From NCBI GenBank assembly GCA_022606425.2, contig JAHDVF020000742.1, forward strand, positions 468,118 through 532,117: a DNA stretch of 64,000 bases. The letters are read 5' to 3'. Numbering within the stretch: the first letter of the stretch is position 1; every line of letters starts with the position of its first letter. The notes below the pieces were generated by a model. That model worked only from the letters and a program-made list of their open reading frames with translations. It had not been told where the DNA came from and made no database searches. The DNA is from Lepidostoma basale (Eukaryota; Arthropoda; Insecta; Trichoptera; Lepidostomatidae). Both the position numbers and the translations under genes were made by a program. Below, piece by piece: positions 30,430 through 40,739 of this stretch.

Positions 30430-30882
30430 TACAATCTTACTCTTTAATAAACACTTTAAAACCAATTATTTTATACATCGTAAATTAAAAGGTAGAAAAT
30501 AATTTGAGGAACGATAATTTGTATTTTTTTGAATCAGGGGCAATAATATTCCTTTTCTAATCCTGTCTACTCACGCCCTGCCGCGCGTTACAAATCTAGG
30601 AATCCTCCCCATCATCTGGCCGGATAATTCCGTGGACCACGGAGACTGAGGTCAATTCAAGAATTCTTATTTTAAAATATCTCGGACGCCTGTAGTTCTC
30701 GATTCGTCGTGAAGTCAGCTTACCTGTGGGTACAATTCTGTACATGTTTGTATTATATTATTTAAAAAAATCTACATTTTCATACAATTCAAATGTTGGT
30801 ATATATTTACATTCTTGGAAGATTCATTTAGACAACAACATAATATTTATAATAAAATTAGCTTATAACATAAATATTCGAT
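30430..30882. other. Unassigned stretch
   Basis: Nothing recognised. A GC-richer patch at 30570-30660 is without identity. Confidence 0.35.
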
Positions 30883-30884
30883 TG

Positions 30885-31445
30885 TGCCGAGATAACCAAA
30901 CTGCAGAGCTAAAAAGAAGAATTGGACTAAGCTGGGCAGCTTTCGGAAACATGGGTTACATCCTTAAAAACCGGAAAATACCGATCAACCTAAAACGAAA
31001 AGTCTATGAAGCCTGCGTTCTGCCAGTTGGTACTTATTGTCTTGAAACTGTTACATAGTCCAAACAAAGTGCCGAGAAACTACGAGTGACCCAAAGAGCC
31101 ATGGAAAGAGCCATGTTAGGAATAAGCCTAAGAGACAGAGTCAAAAACGATACGGTGAGAGAAAAAACAAAGGTCACTCACATCATCCAGCGGGTGGCGA
31201 CTCTAAAATAGCAATGGGCAGGTCACGTAACCAGAAAAAGTGTACAAGAAGACTGCTGACTTGGAGACCGTGGACGGCTAAGAGAAGTGCAGGGCGACCG
31301 CAACTACGGTGGAAGGATGATCTGAACTGATATATCGGAATAACCTGGATGCAGTCTGCACAGGACAGAGTGACATGGAAGCGAATGGAGGAGGCCTTTG
31401 TCCAGGAATGAACGGGAATAGGCTGAGGAGGAAGAATAAGAAGGT
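30885..31445 (+). mobile_element. RTE-H LINE 3' fragment
   Basis: NQTAELKRRIGLSWAAFGNM, RKIPINLKRKVYEACVLPVG, AMERAMLGISLRDRVKND, then RSAGRPQLRWKDDL and WMQSAQDRVTWKRMEEA with frameshifts and stops. Ends in GGAAGAATAAGAAGG. Other copies: 49958 and the split one at 58000/58610. Confidence 0.8.
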
Positions 31446-31489
31446 AACATTAACTATCTGACCCCAACCATCAAAATATACAGACAATA

Positions 31490-31790
31490 AAACAAATGGA
31501 CATATCAGATCTGACCAGATTCGAGGCCTTAAAAATTGTATACAAAGTGATCAAGGAAGACACAACAGACAGCAGCTACAATTGAATAAAAAACTCAGAG
31601 GTACACAGACACTAGACCAGGAACTGTGACAGATATCACTTACCAAATGCACGAACAAAGACAGGTAAATCAAGGATATTAAACAGTGGACTCAAACATT
31701 ACAATGACCTACCAAAAGTCACAAGGATTATTACTATAAACCAATTTAAAATATATCTGAAACATATTATAGTTACAAGTAAGATCTAAA
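31490..31790 (+). mobile_element. CR1/L2/jockey-like LINE C-terminal fragment
   Basis: SDLTRFEALKIVYKVIKEDT, then RYHLPNARTKTGKSRILNSG, LKHYNDLPKVTRI, NQFKIYLKHI. The R(Y/F)xLP.R....G..S....G...YN.LP pattern is the C-terminal domain of such LINEs. One copy only. Confidence 0.6.
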
Positions 31791-31799
31791 AATGTATCC

Positions 31800-32038
31800 A
31801 TATAACCTAATTTTTTTATATTATTATAGTAAATTAAACAAAAACAAAAAAATCACCATGACAGTCTGTGATTGCGTCATATTCACTTAGAAAACGAAGT
31901 TAAAATACTTTTTTTAAAATTTGAATATAAAACCTTTACGGAATGCGCAAAAATATTACAACCTTTCCTGAGCAAAAAAAGTTCAGCACAACGGTGATGT
32001 TTAATCTCTAAATATTTCGAAATGCAACATTAAAAATC
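31800..32038. other. Unassigned AT-rich stretch
   Basis: Nothing recognised. Confidence 0.35.
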
Positions 32039-32039
32039 G

Positions 32040-32260
32040 GTTAAAATGAAAAAAACATTGAAATCATGAAATTCGTCGTAGTTTTACAAAAACTTTTTTG
32101 CACTATTTATAAATATGTTTCGGGCCGCAGATGTCTATCTTTGGTGTAACAATTCTTAATTTATACTGAGGAAGAACGTGTGCGGCCAAATGTTTCAAAA
32201 GTTATTTAAATTCAAAAAATATTTGATATCTATGAAATGAAATCTTAAATAAAATAAAAG
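32040..32260. repeat. FB4 foldback with two decayed hammerhead-like cores
   Basis: Left arm (minus) has CCAAAGA ... GGCCCGAAACAT (32115-32150); right arm (plus) CTGAGGA ... GGCCAAATGTTTC (32166-32197). They are in opposite orientation and outward-facing, as in FB2. Both boxes are damaged. Confidence 0.45.
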
Positions 32261-32394
32261 CATCGGCAAAATCTCGCAATGTTTGAAAAAACACGAAGCA
32301 ATCTATAAAAAACGTCTAGTTTTTTTGTAAACGCACGGTCACTCACACGATTGCAAACATTGTCCATGAAATGAATAGACTCCTAATATAAATA

Positions 32395-32485
32395 GAGTAT
32401 ATTTCATTTTACCTGCTCAATAGATCCCTAAACCATAATTTTTTTTGTAATGTCAATTGTGAAATAAATTTATTTTGAATTTGCA
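32395..32485 (+). mobile_element. Family-J 3' end fragment
   Basis: Matches the J 3' UTR at 28500-28567: TTTTACCTG, AATAGAT, TTTTTGTAATGTC, AATAAA. The TTGAT tail is reduced to a trace. Confidence 0.5.
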
Positions 32486-32492
32486 TATATCA

Positions 32493-32735
32493 TAACAAGA
32501 TGACCTTCGTGGCAGAGGACAAGATTTGTATGCCACACCCAAGGTCCTGGGTTCGATTCCCGGCGATCACAGTGTCTTTGGTCTGTAATATATAATAACT
32601 CACGTGACAATAAAATGTCGATAGATGAGCTACCTATCAAATGTCACGAGAATCAATAAAATAGCTATACCCTTTACACCGATTTGGGTCGGGATGTAAG
32701 GATGAAAAGAGCGATTCAACAAAAAAAAAATTATA
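32493..32735 (+). mobile_element. SINE1 copy
   Basis: A-box-like TGGCAGAGGAC (32510-32520), perfect B box GGTTCGATTCC (32550-32560), CACGTGACAATAAAATG, TGTCACGAGAATCAATA, GCGATTCAACAAAAA. The AAT tail has become A-rich. Confidence 0.85.
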
Positions 32736-32739
32736 ACAA

Positions 32740-33045
32740 AAAATTATCTTATCAGAAGCCACCCAGGTTAATAAAATGTAATGTAAGATAATTATGCAGA
32801 TCTTGGCTTGTAACTTCATGAATTAACAGCATACAGCATCATACAACAATAATCCAGAAAGCCCCCTTAACATGACCGAAAATGGTCTTTTCCCCTATTT
32901 TATTTGCGAATTAGCATTACTTCTGGTAAATGACTTCTGGTTATGACGGAATTAGGTGAATATTGAGAGGCCACGCGATAGGCGCGATAGACGTGTATTT
33001 TTATTTATTTCACAAGTTTACTGTAATGATTTAAAAAAAAGAAGA
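32740..33045. other. Unassigned stretch
   Basis: Nothing recognised. Confidence 0.35.
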
Positions 33046-33047
33046 AA

Positions 33048-33738
33048 TCATGACAGTCTACAACATTAGCGTGAATGGTGAAAATTTGGAGCAAGTAGAT
33101 GAGTTCGTGAATTTAGGTAGTTCGTTAATATGAGATACCTGAGAGGGATATTGAAAGAAGGGTTGGGGCAGGCAACAAAGTGAATGGTGCACTTAAAGCT
33201 GTCATTCCAAACAAAAACCTATTAAAAAAATCTAGAATGGCAGTGGACAATGGTGTTTTCTACCGACACTTATGTATGGAAGCGAAGCATGGAACTGGCA
33301 AAAGAAGGATGAAAGTAGAATAAATGCAGTAGAAATAAGATCTCTTAGACGAATGTGTGGATACTCTGTGTATGAGTGTCGAATGAAAATATAAGAAGTG
33401 AATGCGGTGCGAATGATGGTGTAATGAACAAAATAATGAAAGGATCATTAAGCTGGTTTGGACACATGGAAAGAATGAATGGTAATAAAATTATATGTTA
33501 ACGATGTAAATGGAACCAAAATAGAAGAAGACCGAGGAAAACGTGGCACGATCAAATAAATCAAATATTGAATGTCGGCCATGTGAGGAGTCAGAAAAAT
33601 CGACGACGGTGCATGACACGATGTATGAATGTTGAGGAAGCGAGAGAAATATACCAGGAAAGAAAAGTGTGGCAGTCCATTCTTTCTGCCTACTCCTTCG
33701 GGGAGACGGCGTGATGGTTAGTTAGTTAGTTAGTACAT
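33048..33738 (+). mobile_element. RTE-A1 LINE 3' fragment, long but degraded
   Basis: Begins in the thumb (VNGENLEQVDEFVNLGS), then GWGRQ-type text, TLMYGSEAWNWQKKDESRIN, RSLRRMCGYSVY, KLYVNDVNGT, and the C-terminal end with a fourfold TTAG tail (33717-33734). Several stops and frameshifts. Confidence 0.8.
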
Positions 33739-33739
33739 A

Positions 33740-33880
33740 TTTCGCATTGCTTAGGCATTATCAAATTTGATACATTTTAAAACCGTACAAAAACTTCTAG
33801 ATAAGAGATGTTTTCATTCGTATATATTATAATAGTTTATGTTGAATTTTACATCACTGTTCAAGAAATAATAAATAAGT
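33740..33880. repeat. FB1 partial foldback
   Basis: CATATTTCGCATTGCTTAG, GCATTATCAAATTTGATAC, AACTTCTAGAT, GTTTTCATTCGTATA, and the outer motif GTTCAAGAAATAATAAATAA. Confidence 0.6.
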
Positions 33881-33959
33881 TTCGGTAGTTGAATATCAGG
33901 GATGTTATTCATATTACGACAAATCAATGCACAAAAATAACAATAAAATTACAATATAA

Positions 33960-34130
33960 ACAGACAAATAAATTCTGGTGCGATAAGCCCTCTATTCGCC
34001 ACAATCTTCTCAATAATCCCGCCATTTCACCAAAGGGCCCCGCCAGGATTCGAGCCGGTCCCCGGGAACCGGCAAACACACGCGTACGCCACGTGGCGCT
34101 AAATAAAATTTGATGCCATTATCAATAAAG
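33960..34130 (-). mobile_element. Possible tRNA-derived SINE head (second type)
   Basis: Minus strand: TGGCGTACGCG fits the A-box pattern and GGCTCGAATCC the B box (one mismatch), 35 bp apart start to start. No cloverleaf. Unlike SINE1. Confidence 0.4.
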
Positions 34131-34439
34131 TGTGAAATTGCAATACAATCCCGCCCTTGATAACCTTTTTGTATCGGATTAGTGGACTCCCCTCTTAATA
34201 CTTCGCCCTTACTTCTTCTGTGCTCTTTGAAATATATTTTTATTACCCCTGATACATAAGTCGTTCAAAATAAAAGCAAAAGTAAAACTATTTAAATAAT
34301 TGAGCGCTGATTATTATTATTATTGTAAAAGTGCCAAATATCAAAAAAGTCTAAAAATTATTTTCGATCCCAATTGGTGTTAAACATAAAGGCCAATAAC
34401 TGTGCAAAAGTGCAAAGTGATTGAATAATATAGTGTAAT

Positions 34440-35146
34440 TCAAAAATAACTAACATAATACAAAACACTAATAAGTGCGAACGGTGAGTAATTAGAGCAA
34501 GTTACCGAATTTATATACCAGGCATGTTTACAAGAGATGGAAAAACGGAGAAAGATATCGGAAGGTGAGTTGGAGCTGGAAACAAAATAAATAGTGCACT
34601 CAAAGTCATTACCGCAAATAGAAATATATCGACTAAAGCAAAGATGGCAGTGCACAATGGAGTTCTAGTGCCAACCCTTGTGTATGGAAGTGGAGCTTGG
34701 AGTTGGCAGAAGAAGGATGAAAGTATGATTAATGCCGTAGAAATGAGGTCACTAAGAAGTATGTGCGGAAAAAAAAGGTACGATAGAATATCTAATGATG
34801 AAGTAAGAAAGGAATGTAAAGCGGATGAATGCGTGATAAATAAAATCAAGAAAGATGGTATGGACATATGGAACGAATGGATGAGGGAAGAATGGTTAAA
34901 AATATATATACAAGTAGTGTGAATGGAAAAAGAAGTCGAGGAAGGCCAAGGAAGACATGGCATGACCAAATTAATCAATTACTGAAAGGCAGACATGTTC
35001 GAAGTAGGAACAATCGACTTGCGTGCATGTCACGATGTGTGAATGTAGAAGAGGCGCGAGAATTATGTCAGGATAGAACAATGTGACGATCCATCCTCTC
35101 TGCCTACCCCTCCGGGGAAACGGCGTGATGGTTATTTAGTTAGTTA
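34440..35146 (+). mobile_element. RTE-A2 LINE 3' fragment, long
   Basis: GKTEKDIGR, VGAGNKINSALKVITANRN, TKAKMAVHNGVLVPTLVYGS, WSWQKKDESMINAVEMRSLR, GKKRYDRIS; a frameshift near 34855; then MERMDEGRMVKNIYTSSVNG, RGRPRKTWHDQINQLLKGR, CVNVEEARELCQDRTM. Tail TTAG (35133-35145). Best-preserved A2 copy. Confidence 0.85.
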
Positions 35147-35147
35147 A

Positions 35148-35305
35148 TAGAATGAAAACGTCTGTTTTCTAGATGTTTTATTTATTTTATTTGAATGACA
35201 TGTTTTGCCTGTCAAAGGCATTATCAAATGTCTTTGATAATACATTTGATAATGCCTTTGACAGGCGAAATATTTCATTCACAAAAAATTAAAACAGACT
35301 TAAGT
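35148..35305. repeat. FB1 foldback element with a compact centre
   Basis: GAATGAAAACGTCTG, TTTTCTAGATG, TGACATGTTTTGCCTGTC; centre ATTATCAAATGTCTTTGATA; then inverted GATAATGCCTTTGACAGGCG and AAATATTTCATTC. Strong hairpin potential at 35195-35280. Confidence 0.75.
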
Positions 35306-35309
35306 AAAA

Positions 35310-35992
35310 ATATAATTTGTACTTGCTATTGAAATGAAATTTTTTAGTGTGTCAATTTTAATAACATTGACAAAAGAATAAGTTTCAAGGCAAACGAGAG
35401 TAACGAATGTGACAATATCCCTAAGATGGTTTGAACATATACTTATCCTCATCCACGTGAAACAACTCACCACAATTTCATCGCTGGTCTCTTTACATGT
35501 ATATCTTGATTAAGAATCATAAAAGAGAAAGTGGATATAATTTCACACACTCCCCGCAAAAAACAGCGTGAATAAATTTCGGATAACATCTACCAAAAAT
35601 CCTTCATTAAATCTCCATCGGATTACTATCTTTCAAAAATATGTTTCCCGCCAAATCAGTCACTCCGCCGTTAATCCTCAGACAAAAAGAAGAATCAAAT
35701 AATCCTTTGTATCTTTTTACAGATAACAGGCTAGTTACGCCCCTGTTTAGCGCTAATCTATGGTTATATTGGCCGTCTATGGGAGCTTATCGCCTCCCGT
35801 GGGAGAGTATCAAACCATAGACAAACAACTGAACCGCTAAGCTATTTACTCCATAACCAGCCGACACGTGTTGGCGGGATGAATAAGTACTTTGTAATGG
35901 AATAGTATTTTGTTTCATAGGATTAAAAATGAATAAGCCATGAGAGCGAAGGGTAATAAATTTAAAGTATTAAAATTGCATTTTATAACACA
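35310..35992. other. Unassigned stretch
   Basis: No gene or repeat recognised. 35730-35830 is less AT-rich. Confidence 0.35.
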
Positions 35993-35994
35993 AT

Positions 35995-36155
35995 TTTTTT
36001 AAACAATATTAATGAAAACTTCTAGAAGTTTCATTATATTTAATGGGAGTGAAATACATTAGTATAATGCCCTAGTATCAAATACCTTAGAAGGGCGAAA
36101 CATGTCACTTCAAAGAAATATATCGAAACTTCTAGAAATAAACGTTGCCAACAAA
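35995..36155. repeat. FB1 foldback element
   Basis: AATGAAAACTTCTAGAAG, GGGAGTGAAATACAT, then CCTTAGAAGGGCGAAACATG and AACTTCTAGAAATAAACG. Confidence 0.65.
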
Positions 36156-36159
36156 ATCT

Positions 36160-36468
36160 ATATTTTATAACCGTTAATGAAAAAACTTTGTTTTGTATCA
36201 TAATTGTATTTTATTTTACGACAGTTTTTTCATCAACCAATGTTGACTCAATCAGGTGTTACAAAAATATATCAAATGTCAAATTTTCGACATTTTTCGA
36301 ATCTTTATGTGTATTTGTTCCTATAATTGACATATATTATATATAAATGACATTGACAATCCGACAGATTTTTATCCCACCTTAAAACCCACCTTTTCAA
36401 AATATCGCATAAAATATAAACAACGGTTATCTGATTGCTGGTGCCAGATGCAGCTCTCATGAGATGAG
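36160..36468. other. Unassigned AT-rich stretch
   Basis: Nothing recognised. Confidence 0.35.
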
Positions 36469-36471
36469 CTA

Positions 36472-36525
36472 TTCACGAAAACGGCGCTGTATAAATTAGC
36501 CTAATTATTATTATTATTATAAAAA
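36472..36525 (+). mobile_element. Family-F 3' end
   Basis: TTCACGAAAACGGCGCTGTA, TAAATTAGCC and an (ATT)n tail match the F 3' end after 55310. Confidence 0.5.
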
Positions 36526-36529
36526 TGTG

Positions 36530-36678
36530 CTTGATTTTAACAATATTCGATAATGCATCAGTAAGGCGACCACAAGTCATTCCCATAAAATATAATAAAA
36601 CTTCTAGAAAACAAACGTTTTCATTGGCATTAATTAAAAGATTTACGTCATTATTCAAGCATCAACTTAATACAATAT
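36530..36678. repeat. FB1 right arm
   Basis: GATAATGCATCAGTAAGGCG, GTCATTCCCATAAAAT, AACTTCTAGAAAACAAACG, then AAGATTTACGTCATTATTC, identical downstream to the arm at 37970. Confidence 0.65.
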
Positions 36679-37064
36679 AACTAACTAACTAACCATCACG
36701 CCGTCTCCCCGAGAGGGTAGGCAGAAAGAATGGACTGTCACACTTTAACCGATGCGGCACTCCATCCTTCTCTTTTCACCCCGCGGGAGACGCGGTGTGA
36801 TGGGTTGCGAACCTCATCGCCACCAATAGACATCTCCCGCGCACACTTCAATCTTCCAACATCCATAAAATAAATCTAAAACAAATAATATAAAATACAA
36901 TGATATAAAATTAAATAACAAAATAAAAAGAATTTAACACACAATGTTCTTTTTAGATGGTGCACATATTGTCTATTAAATGATTTAATTAATGTTCCAT
37001 GTATCCACATTTTTTTAAATTAGCAGTAATTAGGCACTTTAAACCAACCAACACCAGCAAGAAC
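36679..37064 (-). mobile_element. SINE-like element sharing the RTE-A 3' end (copy 3)
   Basis: Collinear with the copy at 17374-17780: CTAA tail, RTE-A-like terminus, ACCCCGCGGGAGACGCGG, GGTTGCGAACC (reverse of the B-like box), and a 5' end at GTTCTTGCTGG on the minus strand. Confidence 0.7.
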
Positions 37065-37069
37065 TTTAA

Positions 37070-37315
37070 AATAATATTGAAGAAATTATTCAAATTGTCA
37101 TTGGAACGAATGATAAATTATTTTTACACCTGTCAAAATTCTTTATATAAACGAAAAAACTTGTATAATTATGATATCAAAACAGTAAAAACGTCTTACG
37201 TGTCACAATTAACTATTATAAAGTGCGGCAATAATCAAATTGACACGAAATTTCTCCAAATTTACGGGAGCACCACATGAACCAAACCAAATTTTCAAAA
37301 TCAGAACCAGTCAAT
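37070..37315. other. Unassigned AT-rich stretch
   Basis: A short plus frame (36999-37280) crosses this region without a motif. Confidence 0.3.
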
Positions 37316-37318
37316 AAT

Positions 37319-37962
37319 ACTAACTAAATAACTAACTTACCATCACGCCGTCTCCCCGGAGGGGTAGGCAGAAAGAATGGAACGCCACACTGTTCTGTCC
37401 TGACATACTTCTCTCGCTTCCTCTACATTCATACATCTTGTCATGCACGCACGTCGAATTCTCCGACTCCTCACGTGACTGACATTCAATATTTGATTGA
37501 TTTGATCGTGCCACATTTTCCTCGGCCTTCCTCTATTTCTAGCTCCATTCACGCCGTTTACATATACCTACTTTACCATTCTGTCTTCACTTATTTTTGC
37601 CATGTGTCCAAACCATCTTAATGACCCTTTCCTTATTTTGTTCATAACACTTTCATTCGCACCACATTCGCTTCTTATACTGGCATTTGTCACTCTATCA
37701 TATACAGATTTGCCACACATTCGTCTTAGAGATCTCATTTCTACTGCATTTATTCTACTTTCATCATTCTTTTGCCAGTTCCATGCTTCACTTCCATACA
37801 TAAGAGTCGGCACAAGAACACCATTGTGCACTGCCATCTTAGCTATTTTGGATAGGCTTTTGTTTGCGATTACAACTTTAAGTGCACCATTTATTCTGTT
37901 GCCTGCCCCAACCCTTCTTTCAATATCCTTCTCCACTCTCCCATCCATTGTAAACATACTAA
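37319..37962 (-). mobile_element. RTE-A1 LINE 3' fragment, well preserved
   Basis: Two minus frames with a break near 37560: 37957-37568 (TMDGRVEKDIERRVGAGNRI, MAVHNGVLVPTLMYGSEAWN, RSLRRMCGKSVYDRV, RWFGHMAKISEDRM) and 37552-37343 (RNRGRPRKMWHDQINQILN to YPSGETA). CTAA-like tail at 37319-37340. Confidence 0.85.
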
Positions 37963-37967
37963 CATAA

Positions 37968-38055
37968 CAAAACTTCTAAAAAACAGACGTTTTTATTCGT
38001 ATAAATTAAAAGATTTACGTCATTATTCAAGTATCAACTTAATACAATATTATAT
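37968..38055. repeat. FB1 right-arm end
   Basis: AACTTCTAAAAAACAGACG, TTTTTATTCGTATAA, AAGATTTACGTCATTATTC. Same terminal sequence as at 36600-36675. Confidence 0.6.
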
Positions 38056-38079
38056 ATTACAATTGTTAGAATCCAGATC

Positions 38080-38460
38080 AAATTGTTGGTTCTATATTAT
38101 AGGGATGTGTTGGGAAACTCGGATGCATAATGCATGCGGAAAGATGCCCCTTGTTGGCCACGCGCCAGCAACGGCCTATCTCAGCATTAGCGGAATTAGT
38201 GTGATCCTCCCTCAGAGATACAGCGGCGGCTGCCGTAGGCTCGATACCGCGTGCGCTAATAGAACGGGGGTAGATTCACCCAAACCTATTATGTATTGCG
38301 CACTAACACGCCACAATCCTACGTAAGACACTAATTAAAATAATTACTTATTTAGGCCATTACTTCACACTTCACACATCACGCAACATCAATACTCCAC
38401 CGACTACACTCGTTAAGGTTTTTCTGCTCAGTTTCAATCCTAGGGATTGCTCATGCTATA
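38080..38460. other. GC-richer stretch of unknown identity
   Basis: About 380 bp of more balanced base composition (for example CAGCGGCGGCTGCCG near 38221) without a matching copy elsewhere in the window or a supported frame. It could be a single-copy piece or an unrecognised element. Confidence 0.35.
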
Positions 38461-38504
38461 GCACTTTTCTAAACTCTTTTAATATTTTCTATCGGCAACC
38501 CACA

Positions 38505-39125
38505 AGTTGGCCAAATCATACAATTAGGACGTCATGGTCTTGGCCAAATCATACAAATTAGGACGAAACAATTTCGAGAAAGATGCCGACCGAAGAATTC
38601 AGCTGGGTTGGGCAGCCTTTGGGAAATTACGTCATGTTCTCACTTCCAAAATACCATAATGCCTAAAGTCTTCAACCAGTGCGTTTTACCAGTCATGACG
38701 TACGGAGCCGAGACGTGCACATTGACAAAAGGTCTAGTCTACAGATTCAAGGTTGCCCAGCGCGCCATGGAAAGAGCCATGCTTGGAATTACCTTGAGGG
38801 ACAGATTTAGAAACGAATTTATTCGACAACAAACCAAGGTGACTGATGTGGCTCTACGAATAGGCGGGCTGAAGTGGCGGTGGGCTGGCCATATCTGTCG
38901 AAGAACCGACAGCCGATGGGGAAGACGGGTTCTGGAGTGGAGACCGCGTACAGGATTCCGTAGAGTTGAACGTCCCCCTGCCCGCTGGACCGACGATCTG
39001 AAGAGGATTGCTGGACATTGATGGATGGGAGCGGCAATGGATAGGGGGCGGTGGCGGGCTTTGGTAGAGGCCTACATTCAGCAGTGGATGACAGACGGCT
39101 GATGATGATGATAATGATGATGATG
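38505..39125 (+). mobile_element. RTE-D LINE 3' fragment
   Basis: Starts with a ~28-bp duplication of the CTTGGCCAAATCATACAA motif (38505-38570). The frame 38608-39021 gives KVFNQCVLPVMTYGAET, AMERAMLGITLRDRFRN, RIGGLKWRWAGHICRRTDS and DDLKRIAGH. Past one stop, the natural C-terminus RWRALVEAYIQQWMTDG is intact, then a GAT tail (39102-39124). Confidence 0.85.
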
Positions 39126-39127
39126 AC

Positions 39128-39345
39128 CCGCAAGTTGGATAATACCATCCGTCCACCTTTTTTGTGGTCTTCCTTGTTGTTCTAAGGCCTCCACATCAGG
39201 TTCTAGGTGACGACTTGAGCTCACCCTGTTTGGCCACATTCCCCAACCACTGCCATTTTAGTTTTGCTGTTCATTCATATCTATATCCTTTGTTCGACGT
39301 TGTATCTCCTCATTTTTTTATGTCTTTGACTCGTGTGTCTTGCCA
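39128..39345 (-). mobile_element. Unclassified RTE-like fragment
   Basis: Minus strand, degraded: text resembling KWQWLGNVAKQGE and a K-DHKKGGRMV end. It abuts the RTE-D tail. Confidence 0.4.
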
Positions 39346-39539
39346 TTGACGACATATGACCTGGAAACTATGTCCCTCACTGCCAGAAGCTTACAAAGGA
39401 TTAAGTGTGTTCAACGAGCAATGGAAATACTCAATAATTCTCGGTTGTAATTAACACTCCTCAGAATGTCATATGTTACTAGGCATTCATCTGTGTAGCT
39501 AACAATTCCGATGCCTCTAAGCTGTTCAAATTATGGAAT

Positions 39540-39845
39540 TTTAGAGTGAGATTAATTTTAAGTGGATGACTTTCGGACGACTGGATCATACTGATTCGGT
39601 GATGCAACTGAACGGTTACAATGTTGAAAAGGTGGAAAAGTTCAGATACCTCGGCAACATGCTTACAGACACCCTTGACCCAGATGTAGAGTTGAAATGT
39701 CGGATTGAAGCAGCAAGAACAGCATTTAACAAAATGAAGTCACTCTTTTGCAATGACAATGTCAACTTAAAACTAAGACAGAGGATGTTAAAGTGTTATG
39801 TGTGGTCTTTTCTGTTATATGGGTATAAGACATGGACATTTTTTA
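39540..39845 (+). mobile_element. RTE-C LINE fragment, 5' part (split by a SINE)
   Basis: TFGRLDHTDSVMQLNGYNVE, KVEKFRYLGNMLTDTLDPDV, AARTAFNKMKSLFCNDNVNL, CYVWSFLLYGYKTWT. The reading resumes after the SINE at about 40078 with LNRLEPLEMWLHRRMF. Confidence 0.8.
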
Positions 39846-40077
39846 TTTTTTTTATTTCTTTAAAAAAAAAGACTACCATAACACTAAGGATTTATATCAA
39901 TGATTTTAGAATTTATTTTACAATCTTCAATGTGAGCAGAAAATAGCTCATTATTATGAAGAAGGAATGTGGTCGTGTCCAGGCTTGAACCCATGTCCCC
40001 TGGATCAGGAGCCAAGCGTTATATCCCCTAGACCACCACCCGGTGTTGGTCTAGGGGATAATTAATAGTAAATACAA
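39846..40077 (-). mobile_element. tRNA-derived SINE inserted in RTE-C, with an inverted head
   Basis: Minus strand: perfect A box TGGTCTAGGGG, then B box GGTTCAAGCC, and an A/T-rich 3' end at 39846-39870. At its 5' end the first 14 bp (TGGTCTAGGGGATA) recur in inverted orientation at 40047-40060, pairing with 40022-40035. Unlike SINE1. Confidence 0.65.
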
Positions 40078-40470
40078 TGAACCGGTTAGAGCCATTAGAA
40101 ATGTGGCTTCACCGAAGAATGTTCTGGATCCCACGGACAGACAGAGTGACGAACACAGAAGCCCTGAATCGTGCAGGAGTAAAATAGAGAACTGCTGACA
40201 TTAATCAAAGTCCGCAAGATTTCATATCTGGGTCGCGTTCTGCGAGGAGAGAAGTATCGCCTGCTGCATCTAATATTGAAGGGAAAAATAGAGGGCCGCA
40301 CGGGGGCAGGAAGAAGGCAGATCTCTTGGCTGCGCAATGTGAAGGAATGGACGGGAATCGGAACTGTGGAGGAGTTATTCCGGACAGCGCAGGATAGGGA
40401 AGAGTTTACCAGAGTGATTGCCAACGTCGGGGGGACCTGACAGGGCACTTTAAGAAGAAGAAGAGTCAAA
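40078..40470 (+). mobile_element. RTE-C LINE fragment, 3' part
   Basis: Continues the split copy: LNRLEPLEMWLHRRMF, IPRTDRVTNTEALNRAGVK, stop, LLTLIKVRKISYLGR-type text, GAGRRQISWLRNVKEWTGI, AQDREEFTRVIANVGG, then a GAAGAAGAAGAG tail. Confidence 0.8.
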
Positions 40471-40550
40471 GTTTCTGAACTATACAACAAAAACGATCAA
40501 ATATACTACTTTTTACTCTCAAAGCTTCAAATTCAAAATATTGTGTTCAT

Positions 40551-40734
40551 TTTGTTGGATGCATTACTACTACGTGTCATTTCAATTTTGTTGGATGCAT
40601 TACTACTACGTGTCATTTCAATTTTGTTGGATGCATTACTACTACGTGTCATTTCAATTTTGTTGGATGCATTACTACTACGTGTCATTTCAATTTTGTT
40701 GGATGCATTACTACTACGTGTCATTTCAATTTTG
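40551..40734. repeat. 36-bp minisatellite, five copies
   Basis: Unit TTGGATGCATTACTACTACG plus 16 more bases repeats at 40555, 40591, 40627, 40663 and 40699 with virtually no divergence. Because 36 is a multiple of three and lacks stops, both strands are open across it; I regard those frames as chance. Confidence 0.95.
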
Positions 40735-40739
40735 CGAGA

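Noticed and set aside
40551..40734. A CRISPR array
   Set aside because: Units are contiguous with no spacers, and the sequence is plainly eukaryotic.
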